A stretch of DNA of 64,000 bases, from NCBI RefSeq assembly GCF_002843385.1, contig NZ_MVDE01000011.1:62001-126000 (forward strand), written 5' to 3'. This document shows positions 1-9,328 of the stretch, one piece after another; the stretch's first letter is position 1; the number at the start of each line of letters is the position of its first letter. The DNA is from Labilibaculum manganireducens (GTDB lineage: Bacteria > Bacteroidota > Bacteroidia > Bacteroidales > Marinifilaceae). Both the position numbers and the translations under genes were made by a program. The notes beneath the pieces are model-generated. The model had not been told where the DNA came from and ran no database searches. It saw only the letters and a program-made list of their open reading frames with translations.

Positions 1-566
1 ATGGTGGAACATTATTTACACAATTTTCACACTTTATTGACATCGTGTATTGGCTGTTTGGAGACATTAAGAATGTGAAAGGAATATTTAAGGATTTTAA
101 ACACGCTAAGCTCACGGATTTTGAGGACTCGGGTGTTGTGAGTTTCGAATTTGTAAATGGAGGAATCGGATGCTTAAATTATTCAACTGCAGTCTATAAA
201 AGAAATTTGGAAAGTTCTATAATCATTATAGGTGAAAAGGGGACAATTAAAGTTGCTGGTCAGTATATGAATGAGGTTGTTTATTGTGACATAGAAAATT
301 ACGTTATGCCGGAACTAAAACCATCTAATCCTCCAATAGATTATGGAGCTTATAAAGGATCTGCTCAAAATCATCATTATGTGATTGCAAATGTGGTTGA
401 TAAGATTCAAAATAATGGAGTTATAGCCACCAATGCATTGGAAGGTTTGAAAGTTGTTGATATTATTGAACGAATTTATCAGTTAAGAGATTTGACTGAA
501 ATAAAACAAAAAAAGGAATGGGTAAGGAATTATAAATTAAATGGAGTAAATCAGAAAGATATTTAG
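1..566 (+). CDS. Gfo/Idh/MocA-family sugar oxidoreductase, C-terminal part (5' truncated by window edge)
   Basis: The reading frame is open from base 3 with no start codon, so the gene begins before the window; the GTG at 45 is internal. The visible 188 residues start GGTLFTQFSHFIDIVYWLFG, the helix after the catalytic region in Gfo/Idh/MocA NAD-dependent oxidoreductases, followed by the C-terminal beta-sheet domain (EFVNGGIGCLN, IIGEKGTIKV) that shapes the substrate site. In polysaccharide loci such enzymes oxidise or isomerise UDP-linked amino sugars. The next gene is a UDP-HexNAc 6-dehydrogenase, and a dehydrogenase-oxidoreductase pair of this kind makes UDP-amino-uronic acids (WbpA/WbpB-like). 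Family is clear; substrate is inference. Confidence 0.85.
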   Translation, partial: GGTLFTQFSHFIDIVYWLFGDIKNVKGIFKDFKHAKLTDFEDSGVVSFEFVNGGIGCLNYSTAVYKRNLESSIIIIGEKGTIKVAGQYMNEVVYCDIENYVMPELKPSNPPIDYGAYKGSAQNHHYVIANVVDKIQNNGVIATNALEGLKVVDIIERIYQLRDLTEIKQKKEWVRNYKLNGVNQKDI

Positions 567-718
567 AAACTGTTTGAAATTTATCTTTTAACTTTTTTTT
601 GATAAAAATTTCCAAAAAAATTAAGCAGCTTATTAGTAAACCGATACAAATCACCACAAGAAATGTGTGATATTCCTGATGTTTTATGTGTAAATAAAGT
701 AATGGTTGAAACGTTCAG

Positions 719-781
719 GAGTTAATAATTATTAACTCACACACGAGCCTGATAAGTTCTCCTGATTTATCAGGACAGGCT
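719..781. repeat. 20-bp perfect palindrome followed by a hairpin with alternative pairings
   Basis: Bases 719-738 (GAGTTAATAATTATTAACTC) are identical to their reverse complement. From 748 there is CCTGATAA, matched by TTATCAGG at 767-774, with outer arms AGCCT and AGGCT; an internal CCTGAT (761-766) can pair with the same right arm, giving two competing hairpins. The element ends about 30 bases before the nucleotide-sugar dehydrogenase and lies in the 246-bp gap after the oxidoreductase. It has no T-run, so a simple terminator is unlikely. It may be an operator, an RNA leader structure or a dispersed palindromic repeat. Confidence 0.5.
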
Positions 782-812
782 ATCCGACAACTAAAAAACA
801 AATTATACTCAG

Positions 813-2075
813 ATGAAAAATGTGAAAATTGCCGTTATCGGACTTGGGTATGTTGGTTTGCCTTTAGCAGTGGAATTTGGTAAAATATATCCAACGCTAG
901 GATTTGATATCAACGAAAAAAGGGTGCTTGACTTGAAATTGGGTCTGGATTGGAGAAAAGATATGGGGACTGATAATTTCAAATCATCCGTTCATTTGCA
1001 ATTCACCAGCGATCCCGATCAGTTGAGAGGATATAATGTGTATATCGTTGCGGTACCAACACCAATAAATAAAAATAATCATCCGGATTTAACACCTCTT
1101 TTTGATGCTTCTAAATACATTGGGAAGGTACTTAAAAGAAACGATGTTGTAATTTATGAATCTACAGTATATCCAGGTGCAACCGAAGAAGATTGTGTTC
1201 CTGTGTTGGAGGAATACAGCGGTTTAATCTATAATAAAGATTTTTATTGCGGTTATTCTCCGGAAAGAATTAATCCAGGGGACAAAGTACACACTCTTAC
1301 AACAATTTGTAAGATTACTTCCGGGTCGACACCAAAAATGGCTGATTTTGTTGATCGGCTTTACAAATCGATTATTACAGCCGGAACCTATAAGGCATCA
1401 TCAATTAAAGTAGCTGAAGCGGCAAAGGTTATTGAAAATTCACAACGCGATATAAATATTGCATTTGTAAACGAGCTGGCAGTAATCTTTAACAAACTAG
1501 GGATTGATACCAATGAAGTTTTAGAAGCCGCTTCCACCAAATGGAATTTTTTACCATTTAAACCAGGTTTAGTTGGCGGGCATTGTATTGGTGTTGATCC
1601 ATACTATTTAGCTCACAAGGCTTTGGAAGTTGGGTATAATCCTCAGATTTTACTGGCAGGAAGAAGATTAAATGATGATATGGGTTTGTTCATTGCATTT
1701 AATGTTATCAAGGAAATGGTTAAGAAAGGTTTCCGTATTCCCGGATCAAATGTTTTGGTGATGGGAATAACCTTTAAGGAAAATTGCCCGGATATCAGAA
1801 ATTCGAAAGTGATAGGTTTAATTAAGGAACTTAAGGAGTTCGGCTGTAATGTTGAGGTTTATGATCCTTGGGCCAATCCTATTGAGGTTAGGGAAAGATA
1901 TAATTTGAAAATAATACCTTACCTGAATGGGAATAAGTACGATGCTATTGTTGCAGCGGTTGCTCACGATGAAATTCGGAAGGTTGATATAAAGAACCTG
2001 AAAAATGGCCACGATTCTGTAATTTATGATGTTAAAGCGATCTATCCACGTCATCTTGTCGACGGGCGGTTATAA
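813..2075 (+). CDS. UDP-N-acetylhexosamine 6-dehydrogenase (TviB/WbpO-like nucleotide sugar dehydrogenase)
   Basis: This enzyme performs the NAD-dependent four-electron oxidation of a UDP-N-acetylhexosamine to the uronic acid, supplying acidic sugars for a surface polysaccharide. The 420 residues carry the N-terminal Rossmann motif IGLGYVGLP, VAVPTPIN, the ESTVYPGATEE segment, the substrate signature SPERINPGD, and the catalytic cysteine in GGHCIGVDPYY (about residue 258). The C-terminal domain has MGITFKENCPDIRNS. The RINPGD and QRDINIA signatures fit the TviB/VipA/WbpO branch rather than plain UDP-glucose dehydrogenase. It starts at ATG 813. GlcNAc versus GalNAc substrate cannot be decided here. 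Confidence 0.93.
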   Translation: MKNVKIAVIGLGYVGLPLAVEFGKIYPTLGFDINEKRVLDLKLGLDWRKDMGTDNFKSSVHLQFTSDPDQLRGYNVYIVAVPTPINKNNHPDLTPLFDASKYIGKVLKRNDVVIYESTVYPGATEEDCVPVLEEYSGLIYNKDFYCGYSPERINPGDKVHTLTTICKITSGSTPKMADFVDRLYKSIITAGTYKASSIKVAEAAKVIENSQRDINIAFVNELAVIFNKLGIDTNEVLEAASTKWNFLPFKPGLVGGHCIGVDPYYLAHKALEVGYNPQILLAGRRLNDDMGLFIAFNVIKEMVKKGFRIPGSNVLVMGITFKENCPDIRNSKVIGLIKELKEFGCNVEVYDPWANPIEVRERYNLKIIPYLNGNKYDAIVAAVAHDEIRKVDIKNLKNGHDSVIYDVKAIYPRHLVDGRL

Positions 2076-2168
2076 AAACAATCATAAGCGAAAGTGTGAT
2101 GACTGTTTTATTCTTCTCAATAAAATAATTGTATTGATTTTGAACTGGAAATTTTTCAATTTGATGGG

Positions 2169-3473
2169 ATGTATACAAGAATCTTAAAGGGAGGAGCCAT
2201 ACTTTTATCATCAAATATAGTAGCCTCATTTTTTGGATTTCTGGTTCTTGCAGTTGTTGCTAAAAATTTAAGTATTGATGAATTTGGAGTTATTGGTATT
2301 ATTCAGTCTTACACGCTAACCGTTGCAGCATTATTAAATTTTCAAACCTGGCAAACAATAATTAAATACTATCCAAGAATAAAGGATGATAAAGATCTTA
2401 TTCAATCTTTATTAAAATTTTCTTTTCGGCTCGATTTAATTACGGCAATTATAGCTTTTGTTTTTGGAATTATATTTCTGGAAATTATTTACCGCACAAT
2501 TAATTTACCGGAGATGTATAAGTATTGTGCCCAAATTCATTTGCTGAGTATTTTAACAAAACTTAACGGAACAGCAACAGGTTATCTTCGTGTTCATGAC
2601 AAATACAATTTGTTTTTTAAATCACAGTTCGTTGCCGGATTCGTTAAATTAATCCTTGTATTGATTGTTTTTTGGCTCGATCTTGGTTTTGTTTATATTA
2701 TAATTGCCTTTGCATTTGGAGAAATTGTTTACGATTTTACATTAAATCTATTTTTTTACAAGGTTTTAAAATCCGACTCTTTAACTGGATTTTTAAGAAA
2801 AAGCACTAAGCTAATTAAAAATAAATACAAGGATATTTTCGAATTTTCATTCTATTCCAATTTAATTTCATCTTTTGATACAATTATATTTCAGGCTGAT
2901 ATGATGATTGTTTCAGGTTTTTTTGGTGTAAGTTATGCTGGTTGTTTTAAAATGATTAAAGTTATTACTGGATTAATCAATAGAATGGCTGGTCCGGTTT
3001 CAATTACAATTTCACCAATAATCAGCGAATTAATTGCTGAAAATAATTTCAAAGAACTTAGGTCTAAATTGCTAAAATCCTTCTTATTCCTAACTCTTTT
3101 TTTTAGTGCAGGTTATATAATTTTTATTGCTTTAGATGAATTTATGGTTCGAATAGTATTTAGTGAAGAGTACTTGAAATATATTTACTATTTGGATTTT
3201 GCCATTTTTAATCTCTTTGTGGGATTAATATTTATGGGTATTCATCCTGCAGCCAATTTTTTGGGGTATCACAGACAAATACTCTATATTATTATCGTTT
3301 TGTCCCTAATTTATTTGCTGCTGATTTTTCTGTTTTACGAAAGTGCCGGATTCGAAATTATTTTTATTGCCCAGTTGGTACAAATATCTTTAGTAGTAAT
3401 ATTAAAACTGTATCTCACCAATAAAAAACTTAATCTTATTGCTTTTCAAAAACCAAGTGTAATGCATTTTTAA
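2169..3473 (+). CDS. Polysaccharide flippase, Wzx-like (MOP superfamily)
   Basis: This is a membrane protein of 434 residues with about 12-14 hydrophobic segments, beginning with LKGGAILLSSNIVASFFGFL, the usual first helix of polysaccharide biosynthesis (PST/MOP) transporters. It probably moves the lipid-linked repeat unit across the inner membrane. The context fits, with nucleotide-sugar genes upstream and glycosyltransferases plus a polymerase candidate downstream. The protein is strongly AT-coded and rich in Ile, Phe and Leu, as is usual for flippases. Family assignment rests on hydrophobicity pattern and context; sequence conservation in this family is low. Confidence 0.85.
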   Translation: MYTRILKGGAILLSSNIVASFFGFLVLAVVAKNLSIDEFGVIGIIQSYTLTVAALLNFQTWQTIIKYYPRIKDDKDLIQSLLKFSFRLDLITAIIAFVFGIIFLEIIYRTINLPEMYKYCAQIHLLSILTKLNGTATGYLRVHDKYNLFFKSQFVAGFVKLILVLIVFWLDLGFVYIIIAFAFGEIVYDFTLNLFFYKVLKSDSLTGFLRKSTKLIKNKYKDIFEFSFYSNLISSFDTIIFQADMMIVSGFFGVSYAGCFKMIKVITGLINRMAGPVSITISPIISELIAENNFKELRSKLLKSFLFLTLFFSAGYIIFIALDEFMVRIVFSEEYLKYIYYLDFAIFNLFVGLIFMGIHPAANFLGYHRQILYIIIVLSLIYLLLIFLFYESAGFEIIFIAQLVQISLVVILKLYLTNKKLNLIAFQKPSVMHF

Positions 3474-3515
3474 TCAATCAACTAATAAGGTTTGTTTTTA
3501 GGAGTTTTTGTTGTT

Positions 3516-4628
3516 ATGAAAAAAATAGTTCATGTAATATTTTCGCTGAGAGTTGCCGGGGCAGAGAATGTTTGTATTACCATTTGTAACCATTTAAACA
3601 AGCAAAAATATAAGGTGTATGTTATCACAATTTTCGATGCAGTCCCGTTGGCTGAAAAGCTAAAGAACAATACAAGTGTAACGGTGATTTCTCTGGGGGT
3701 ACCTTTGCAATCGAGATTCTGGCTTTTTTCCCCGAAAGTGTTTGTAAAATTTAGAAGAATACTTAAAGAGATCGCACCGGATACAATACATTCTCATTTT
3801 TGGGGAGTTGGAACATGGATTCTGTCCGTTATTAAAGACCTGCCTGTAAAAAATAGAATTGCTACTATTCACACTTCGGGAGGGCATTACAAATCATCCT
3901 ATTGGTTTTCCCGTATTGACAGGAATGTAGAGATGTTAACATACAAATTATTGAATTTTAAATTGGTTTGTGTTAGTGAAGAAGTTCGAAAAACAATGGA
4001 GGAAGAATTAAAACTTTCGAATTCCTCTGTCATTTTAAATGGCATTGATATTGATTATTTTATACCTGTTAACGGCAATGCAGAAAAGAGTACAAATTAT
4101 CCGGTGTTAATTCATGTTGGTCGGTTTTTACCTGCAAAAAACCACTGGGATATTATTCGTTCATTGCCTTTACTAAAAAAGAAATTTCCGAATTTTAGAA
4201 TGTGTTTTCTGGGTGTTGGAGTTAAGGAGCAATTAGAGGAATATTGCAAAGAAAATCATTTGATAGATAATGTACACTTTCATGGTGTGCAGGATAATGT
4301 TTTGAAATATTTGCATCAAGCGGATATCGGAATTTTCCCATCTTCTTATGAAGGTCTTGGATTGGCTTTACTAGAAATGATGAGTTGTGAATTACCTGTT
4401 ATAATTTCAGATATACCTGTTTTTAGAGAAATTACCAAAAATGGTACTTGTGCAAAAATTGTAGGTTTGCATCAAATTGAAGAGCTGTCAAATTGTATCG
4501 TCGAATTGGCTGGCGATAAAAAACAGATGAGGGATTTAGGTAAAACCGGTAGAAAGATTGTTATGGAGAAATTCTCTCATAAACAAATGATTTCGTCTTA
4601 TGAAGTTATGTATGATATGATATACTAG
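3516..4628 (+). CDS. GT4-type glycosyltransferase
   Basis: GT-B fold glycosyltransferase of 370 residues. It opens with MKKIVHVIFSLRVAGAENV, the glycine-containing donor/acceptor loop of family GT4. The C-terminal domain has HVGRFLPAKNH, and the retaining EX7E motif falls in FPSSYEGLGLALLEMM. It should add one sugar to the lipid-linked unit on the cytoplasmic face of the membrane. An upstream TTG at 3492 is in frame, but ATG 3516 is preferred because it follows GGAG at 3501-3504 by a normal distance and begins exactly at the family N-terminus. Donor and linkage are unknown. Confidence 0.9.
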   Translation: MKKIVHVIFSLRVAGAENVCITICNHLNKQKYKVYVITIFDAVPLAEKLKNNTSVTVISLGVPLQSRFWLFSPKVFVKFRRILKEIAPDTIHSHFWGVGTWILSVIKDLPVKNRIATIHTSGGHYKSSYWFSRIDRNVEMLTYKLLNFKLVCVSEEVRKTMEEELKLSNSSVILNGIDIDYFIPVNGNAEKSTNYPVLIHVGRFLPAKNHWDIIRSLPLLKKKFPNFRMCFLGVGVKEQLEEYCKENHLIDNVHFHGVQDNVLKYLHQADIGIFPSSYEGLGLALLEMMSCELPVIISDIPVFREITKNGTCAKIVGLHQIEELSNCIVELAGDKKQMRDLGKTGRKIVMEKFSHKQMISSYEVMYDMIY

Positions 4629-4662
4629 TTCATATTTTAAGTTGTTCCTGTATAGATATTAG

Positions 4663-5745
4663 ATGACAAAGAAGAAGTTGCTCCTTATTTCACCAAGTCA
4701 GTTTGGATATCTTACTGATTATTATTTCTACTGCAGATACTTGAAAGATGAGTACGTAATTACATTTTTGTGTTTTGATGAAGGTTTAAAGAAAATAAGC
4801 ATATCAGGTGTTACGGTTAAATATTTACCTGTTGATGGCAACCGGATTTTACGATATATACGGTGGTTGAAATTTATATTCGGAGAATTTAGACAACAGC
4901 ATTACGACATTATTTTCTTGTATAGTTTTAAGTTCTGCTCTCTGCTTAAAATATTTTCAGGAAGGAGATTATTGGTTTTAGATATAAGAACCGGATCAGT
5001 TAAAGAAAACTATTTAGTTAATACAATTCAGAATTGGCGGCTTCGTTTTGAAAGTTATTTCTTCAACCATATCACAATTATTTCCAAAGGTCTTATTAAT
5101 CATCTGAAAATCAGTTCTTCAAAATGTCACTGGTTGCCGTTAGGAGCTGAGGTTTTGAAAGATAGCAATTGTGGATATAATAAACTTAAGTTGTTGTATG
5201 TAGGAACTTTAAATCACCGGAGATTACAGGAAACAGTGATTGGGTTTTCAATGTTTTATAAGGAATATGGGGATGAGATTGAATGCTCCTACAACATTTT
5301 TGGTTTTGGATCTGAAAAAGAAGAACGTTTGCTTAAGGATGCGATTAAAGAGTTAAACCTTTCTAAAATTGTACATTTCCATGGGAGGAAAAACTTAACT
5401 GAAATTCTTGATTATTATAGAGAATCCAATATTGGAGTCTGTTACATTCCTATTACTCCATATTTTGATTTTCAGCCTCCAACTAAAACTTTTGAGTACA
5501 TTCTTGCAGGCATGGTTTGCATAGGTACTGCCACTGTCGAGAATTCCAATTTAATAAACGAGGAAAATGGGATTCTTTGCCGCGACACTTCTGAGTCATT
5601 CTATGAAGCACTTCAGGAATATCATCAAAAAAGACATCTCTTCAAATATGATTCTGTTGTAAGTTCTTTGGAGGATTACCGTTGGGACAAAATCGTAAAT
5701 GGAAACTTTAAACCGTATCTAAACAGGTTGATGGACAATGCTTAA
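4663..5745 (+). CDS. Glycosyltransferase, GT-B fold (GT4-like)
   Basis: A 360-residue protein with a recognisable C-terminal GT-B half: LLYVGTLNHRRLQETV, then HFHGRKN and the acceptor/donor stretch PTKTFEYILAGMVCIGT where a conserved Glu-x7-Glu motif would sit. The N-terminal half is more diverged (KKKLLLISPSQFGYLTDYY). It overlaps the next gene by 8 bases (its TAA lies inside the polymerase start region), so the two are probably translationally coupled. A sugar transfer role in the repeat unit is inferred from the family and the locus. Confidence 0.85.
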   Translation: MTKKKLLLISPSQFGYLTDYYFYCRYLKDEYVITFLCFDEGLKKISISGVTVKYLPVDGNRILRYIRWLKFIFGEFRQQHYDIIFLYSFKFCSLLKIFSGRRLLVLDIRTGSVKENYLVNTIQNWRLRFESYFFNHITIISKGLINHLKISSSKCHWLPLGAEVLKDSNCGYNKLKLLYVGTLNHRRLQETVIGFSMFYKEYGDEIECSYNIFGFGSEKEERLLKDAIKELNLSKIVHFHGRKNLTEILDYYRESNIGVCYIPITPYFDFQPPTKTFEYILAGMVCIGTATVENSNLINEENGILCRDTSESFYEALQEYHQKRHLFKYDSVVSSLEDYRWDKIVNGNFKPYLNRLMDNA

Positions 5746-7018
5746 ATTAGCGTTTCATAATCTTTACTGGACTTTGATTTTTATGACTGGAATCTTTCAG
5801 TTGTTGGGAATCAATTCCGGTATCTATAAAATAGGAATACCTTTTGTTAGCGGAGTCTTATTTATTTACACATTTGTGTCTAAAGGCAATCAGATAAAAT
5901 ACCCTTTTGTATGGTGGTTTGTTGGATTTACAGGACTAGCGGTAATCAGTTCATTTGTGAATAAAATTGATACCTTTTCCTTACTCTACTTTTTGGTATA
6001 TACTAGCTTGTCCTATTTGTATTTTATTGTTTTGATCAATGAAAACAGCATTTTGGTAATTTCAAAGGTTATTTCCTTTATCAAACTGCTTATTGCAATT
6101 CAAATTCCCGCAGTAATTATAAAATTCTTTTTGATAGGGCAATCCGAACATGGAGGAATTGGAACCTTATCTATAAATGCAGGAAGTGTGTCTGCAATTT
6201 TCCCTCTATTTGTCATTACAATCTTATTTAGCCTGTATCTCTTCGAAAACAAGAGAAAATATCTGATATATATTATCTGCTTTAGCATTCTTGGAGTAAT
6301 TGGAAGCAAACGGGCAATTCTCATTTTTATTCCATTAGTCCTGATAATTTGTGGGTTTCTATTTGTTAAGTTAGAGAGAAGGGTTTATTCCGGAAAATTT
6401 TTAAGTAAGGTATTGGTGGCCTGTTTAATGGGAGCCGGTATATTTTACTTTACAGCAAAAACCAATAAAACCTTAAATCCAGAACAAAGTAATTGGGGCA
6501 GTTTTGATTTGAATTACATTGCAAATTATGTGAATAATTATACCAGCTCCGGAGGTCGTGATAAATCTGAGATGAGAAGAAAAGATGGTTTGATCCATTT
6601 CATCAATTATACATTAGAGGCAGATTCACATAAAATGCTGTTTGGAGATGGAGCTGGTAAGCTGATTGAGTCGAAATACAATCCCCGGGAAGGATCAATG
6701 GAGAATGAATATGGAGTAAGGTATGGAGGAAGAATGGCATTAATATGGTTGCTTCTGCAAGTTGGTATCCTTGGCACCATAGTGTTTTTGCTATTTTATT
6801 TGCGGCTATTTTCTCTGATTTTAAGAAAATACAGAAGCAATCCTGTCGATTTGTCTTTTTTGGTTCTAACCATTGTCTTTTTTATTGATACAGTGAGTTA
6901 TTCGAATGTATTTCTTCGTTATGAATATTTAAAGGGCTTATACTTTGTTTTGCTTGCTTTAATTTTACTTGATCATAAATACACCACTACTTATTTTACT
7001 GATATGGTTTCACTGTAA
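5738..7018 (+). CDS. O-antigen/exopolysaccharide polymerase, Wzy-like membrane protein
   Basis: 426 residues with roughly ten to twelve transmembrane helices and one large hydrophilic loop (about residues 240-330, containing GGRDKSEMRRKDG and FGDGAGKLIESKYNP). This layout is typical of Wzy polymerases and O-antigen ligases, which join repeat units on the periplasmic face. The ATG overlaps the previous gene by 8 bases. Wzy proteins share little sequence, so the call depends on topology, size and position among flippase and glycosyltransferase genes; a ligase of the WaaL type is the alternative. Confidence 0.75.
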   Translation: MLKLAFHNLYWTLIFMTGIFQLLGINSGIYKIGIPFVSGVLFIYTFVSKGNQIKYPFVWWFVGFTGLAVISSFVNKIDTFSLLYFLVYTSLSYLYFIVLINENSILVISKVISFIKLLIAIQIPAVIIKFFLIGQSEHGGIGTLSINAGSVSAIFPLFVITILFSLYLFENKRKYLIYIICFSILGVIGSKRAILIFIPLVLIICGFLFVKLERRVYSGKFLSKVLVACLMGAGIFYFTAKTNKTLNPEQSNWGSFDLNYIANYVNNYTSSGGRDKSEMRRKDGLIHFINYTLEADSHKMLFGDGAGKLIESKYNPREGSMENEYGVRYGGRMALIWLLLQVGILGTIVFLLFYLRLFSLILRKYRSNPVDLSFLVLTIVFFIDTVSYSNVFLRYEYLKGLYFVLLALILLDHKYTTTYFTDMVSL

Positions 7019-7057
7019 TAAGAGGAATCATTTTCTGAAATGATAAATATGCTCTGA

Positions 7058-8212
7058 ATGAAAGTTTTAATGATAAGTTCGCTGCCAGTAAATCTTAATT
7101 CAATTCAAGGCGGGGTTGATGCTGTGGTTGTGAATTTGCTAAAGGGTTTTGAGTCTTTCCCAGAGGTAAATCTGCTAGTTCTTTCATTGGGGAAGTCGGA
7201 TTGCAAAAAAACAGTAAAATATGCCGGCAATATCACAATTGAATATTTATTCAGAAAAAATCAATTTGGAGGAAAATTATTCAATAGTTTTTTTCAAATG
7301 AGGAAGGATGTCCATAACCATATCCGGGAGTTTAATCCTGATATAGTGCACATTCAAGGGGCTTCTCCAATGCTGTTTTGTTTATTGGGTTTAAATAAGA
7401 AAAATCTGGTAATCACACAACATGGTATAATGGCGGAAGAAATTAATTACCAAAAAAATAAAACAGACAAGTTTAAATTTTGGTTTAAAATGATTGTTGA
7501 ACGTTATTATTATCCAAAGTTTAAGAATTATATATTCATTTCCAGTTACAATCGAAAGTTTTTAGAGCAGTTGAAAGAAAATCAGAACTATTATGGGAAA
7601 TTAATTTTTAATCCTGTAAATCCAATTTTTTTTGATTTGAAAACCCATTCAAAATTTGGAAAGCGGATCTTATATGTTGGCGTCATCAATCAACGAAAAA
7701 ACCTCCTATGCTTACTAAAAGCGATTCTTAGATTAAAAAATAAGACCGGGGGATTTAAATTGGATGTGATAGGCGGGTTTAAAGATGAATTTTATAAGAA
7801 CTTGATATATAGTTTTATTAAAGACCATAACCTGGAGGATGAAGTAAACTTTTTGGGGTGGAAAAGTCAAAGCGAGTTGTTGGACTTGTATAAGAAGGCT
7901 GACCTTTTTGTTTTGCCCTCGCTTCAGGAATCGTTGCCGGTTAGTATTGCCGAAGCAATGGCTGCCGGCAGACCCGTAATTGCGTCGGATGTTGGTGGTG
8001 TTGCTGAAATGATTACCGCCAATAAATCAGGTTTTGTTTTTAATGCAGATAATTCGCAGGAGTTGGAAGAATGCCTGTTAAAATTTTGTAATGAGGATGG
8101 ACTCTATTCAGGGTTCTCTGAATATGCAAGAGAAGAGGCAATGAGAAAGTTTCACCCTGGTAAGGTAGTTAATCAAACAATTGAATTTTATAAAATGATT
8201 CTCGAAAGTTAG
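7058..8212 (+). CDS. GT4 glycosyltransferase
   Basis: 384 residues with a full GT4 pattern: N-terminal SSLPVNLNSIQGGVDAVVVN (glycine-rich loop), VHIQGASPMLF and VITQHGIM, then C-terminal ILYVGVINQRKN, VNFLGWKSQSELLDLYKKAD, and the EX7E motif in QESLPVSIAEAMAAGRPVI, with ASDVGGVAE after it. This is the best-conserved glycosyltransferase of the cluster and uses a nucleotide sugar donor on the cytoplasmic side. It is separated from the next gene by only six bases upstream of that gene's longest reading frame. Confidence 0.93.
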   Translation: MKVLMISSLPVNLNSIQGGVDAVVVNLLKGFESFPEVNLLVLSLGKSDCKKTVKYAGNITIEYLFRKNQFGGKLFNSFFQMRKDVHNHIREFNPDIVHIQGASPMLFCLLGLNKKNLVITQHGIMAEEINYQKNKTDKFKFWFKMIVERYYYPKFKNYIFISSYNRKFLEQLKENQNYYGKLIFNPVNPIFFDLKTHSKFGKRILYVGVINQRKNLLCLLKAILRLKNKTGGFKLDVIGGFKDEFYKNLIYSFIKDHNLEDEVNFLGWKSQSELLDLYKKADLFVLPSLQESLPVSIAEAMAAGRPVIASDVGGVAEMITANKSGFVFNADNSQELEECLLKFCNEDGLYSGFSEYAREEAMRKFHPGKVVNQTIEFYKMILES

Positions 8213-8236
8213 GCTTGTTTGCAGTATCTGTGTTTC

Positions 8237-9328
8237 ATGAAAAAAGTTGATAAATTCAAAATTGGTGTTATAGGATTAAAGGGGCTTCCAGCTTATGGAG
8301 GAGCGGCAGCGGTAGGAGAGAATATTATTGCTCAGCTGGCTAATGATTTTGATTTTACAATCTATTCAGTTAGTTCCCATACTAATTTGAAATCAGGATG
8401 TTATCAAAAAAGTTTTCAAATTGTAATTCGTAAGTTGCCGTTCGGAAGCATTAATTCACTTTTATATTACGTTCGGTCTGCCTTGGATGCACTTTTGTTT
8501 CGAAAATATGATTTGATTCATTTACATCATCGCGATGCCAGTTTTGTGATTCCTCTTCTTAAATTACGCTATCCTGTAGTAGTAACAACGCATGGAATGG
8601 TTCTAACATCCAAATGGATGCGATACAAACTTTTTTTTGATTTTGAAGATCGGCACTTTCTTAAGTACGCCAATTTCATTACTACTGTTTCATTAAAAGA
8701 TCAAAGAAAAGTTGAGAAACTGATACCCTCTGAAAAGGTGAAATACATTCCAAACGGGATAAATTCTGAAATTGAAATTACAGCAAAAAAGGAAGAGTAT
8801 ATCTCCTTTGCAGCAGGAAGAATGTTACCTGATAAAGGCTGCCACACATTTCTGGAGGCAATGGATTTACTCGAAAAAAGAGAAAGCGCTGTAATTATGG
8901 GCGATTTAAAGCAAAATTTAGATTACGAAAAAAAGTTACTGCAATTGCAGCAAAAAGTAGGCAACATTCTTTTTACTGGATTAATTAAGGAGAAAAAAAA
9001 GCTGTTTAAAATCATATACAGCAGTAAGTTTTTTGTGTTTTCTTCTGAGAATGAGTCCATGTCGATGATGTTATTGGAAGTTGCGGCTCTTAAGGTTCCA
9101 ATAATTTGTTCTGATATTCCAGAGAACAGAGATGTTTTTAACGATGAGGAAGTTCTGTTTTTTAAGGTGAAAGATGCAGTGGATCTTTCAGAGAAAATTA
9201 AGTATGCATCGTATCATCCTGATGAAATGAAGATTTTTGCCCTAAAAGCGTATGATCGATTGCAAAAGAGTTATTTATGGAAGAATATTGCGGAAGAATA
9301 CAAAACCATATTCAAGAAATTTATTTAA
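8237..9328 (+). CDS. GT4-type glycosyltransferase (DUF1972-like N-terminus)
   Basis: Glycosyltransferase of 363 residues. The N-terminus (KIGVIGLKGLPAYGGAAAVG) resembles the IGxRGxPAxYGG start of rhamnosyltransferase-like GT4 enzymes. The C-terminal half has FAAGRMLPDKGCHTFLEAM, ILFTGLIKEKKKL and SSENESMSMMLLEVAAL, the EX7E position. The frame is open from TTG 8219, but ATG 8237 matches the family start. Its TAA is immediately followed by the ATG of the next gene (no spacer), which suggests coupled translation. Acceptor and donor are not known. Confidence 0.88.
   Translation: MKKVDKFKIGVIGLKGLPAYGGAAAVGENIIAQLANDFDFTIYSVSSHTNLKSGCYQKSFQIVIRKLPFGSINSLLYYVRSALDALLFRKYDLIHLHHRDASFVIPLLKLRYPVVVTTHGMVLTSKWMRYKLFFDFEDRHFLKYANFITTVSLKDQRKVEKLIPSEKVKYIPNGINSEIEITAKKEEYISFAAGRMLPDKGCHTFLEAMDLLEKRESAVIMGDLKQNLDYEKKLLQLQQKVGNILFTGLIKEKKKLFKIIYSSKFFVFSSENESMSMMLLEVAALKVPIICSDIPENRDVFNDEEVLFFKVKDAVDLSEKIKYASYHPDEMKIFALKAYDRLQKSYLWKNIAEEYKTIFKKFI

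Noticed and set aside
8219-8236. Upstream TTG start of the DUF1972-like glycosyltransferase
   Set aside because: ATG 8237 begins at the family N-terminus and the extra six residues have no support.
8985-9001. A8 tract in a glycosyltransferase gene as a phase-variation switch
   Set aside because: A single short A run in an AT-rich genome without a paired signal; unlike dnaX there is no functional reason to expect slippage.
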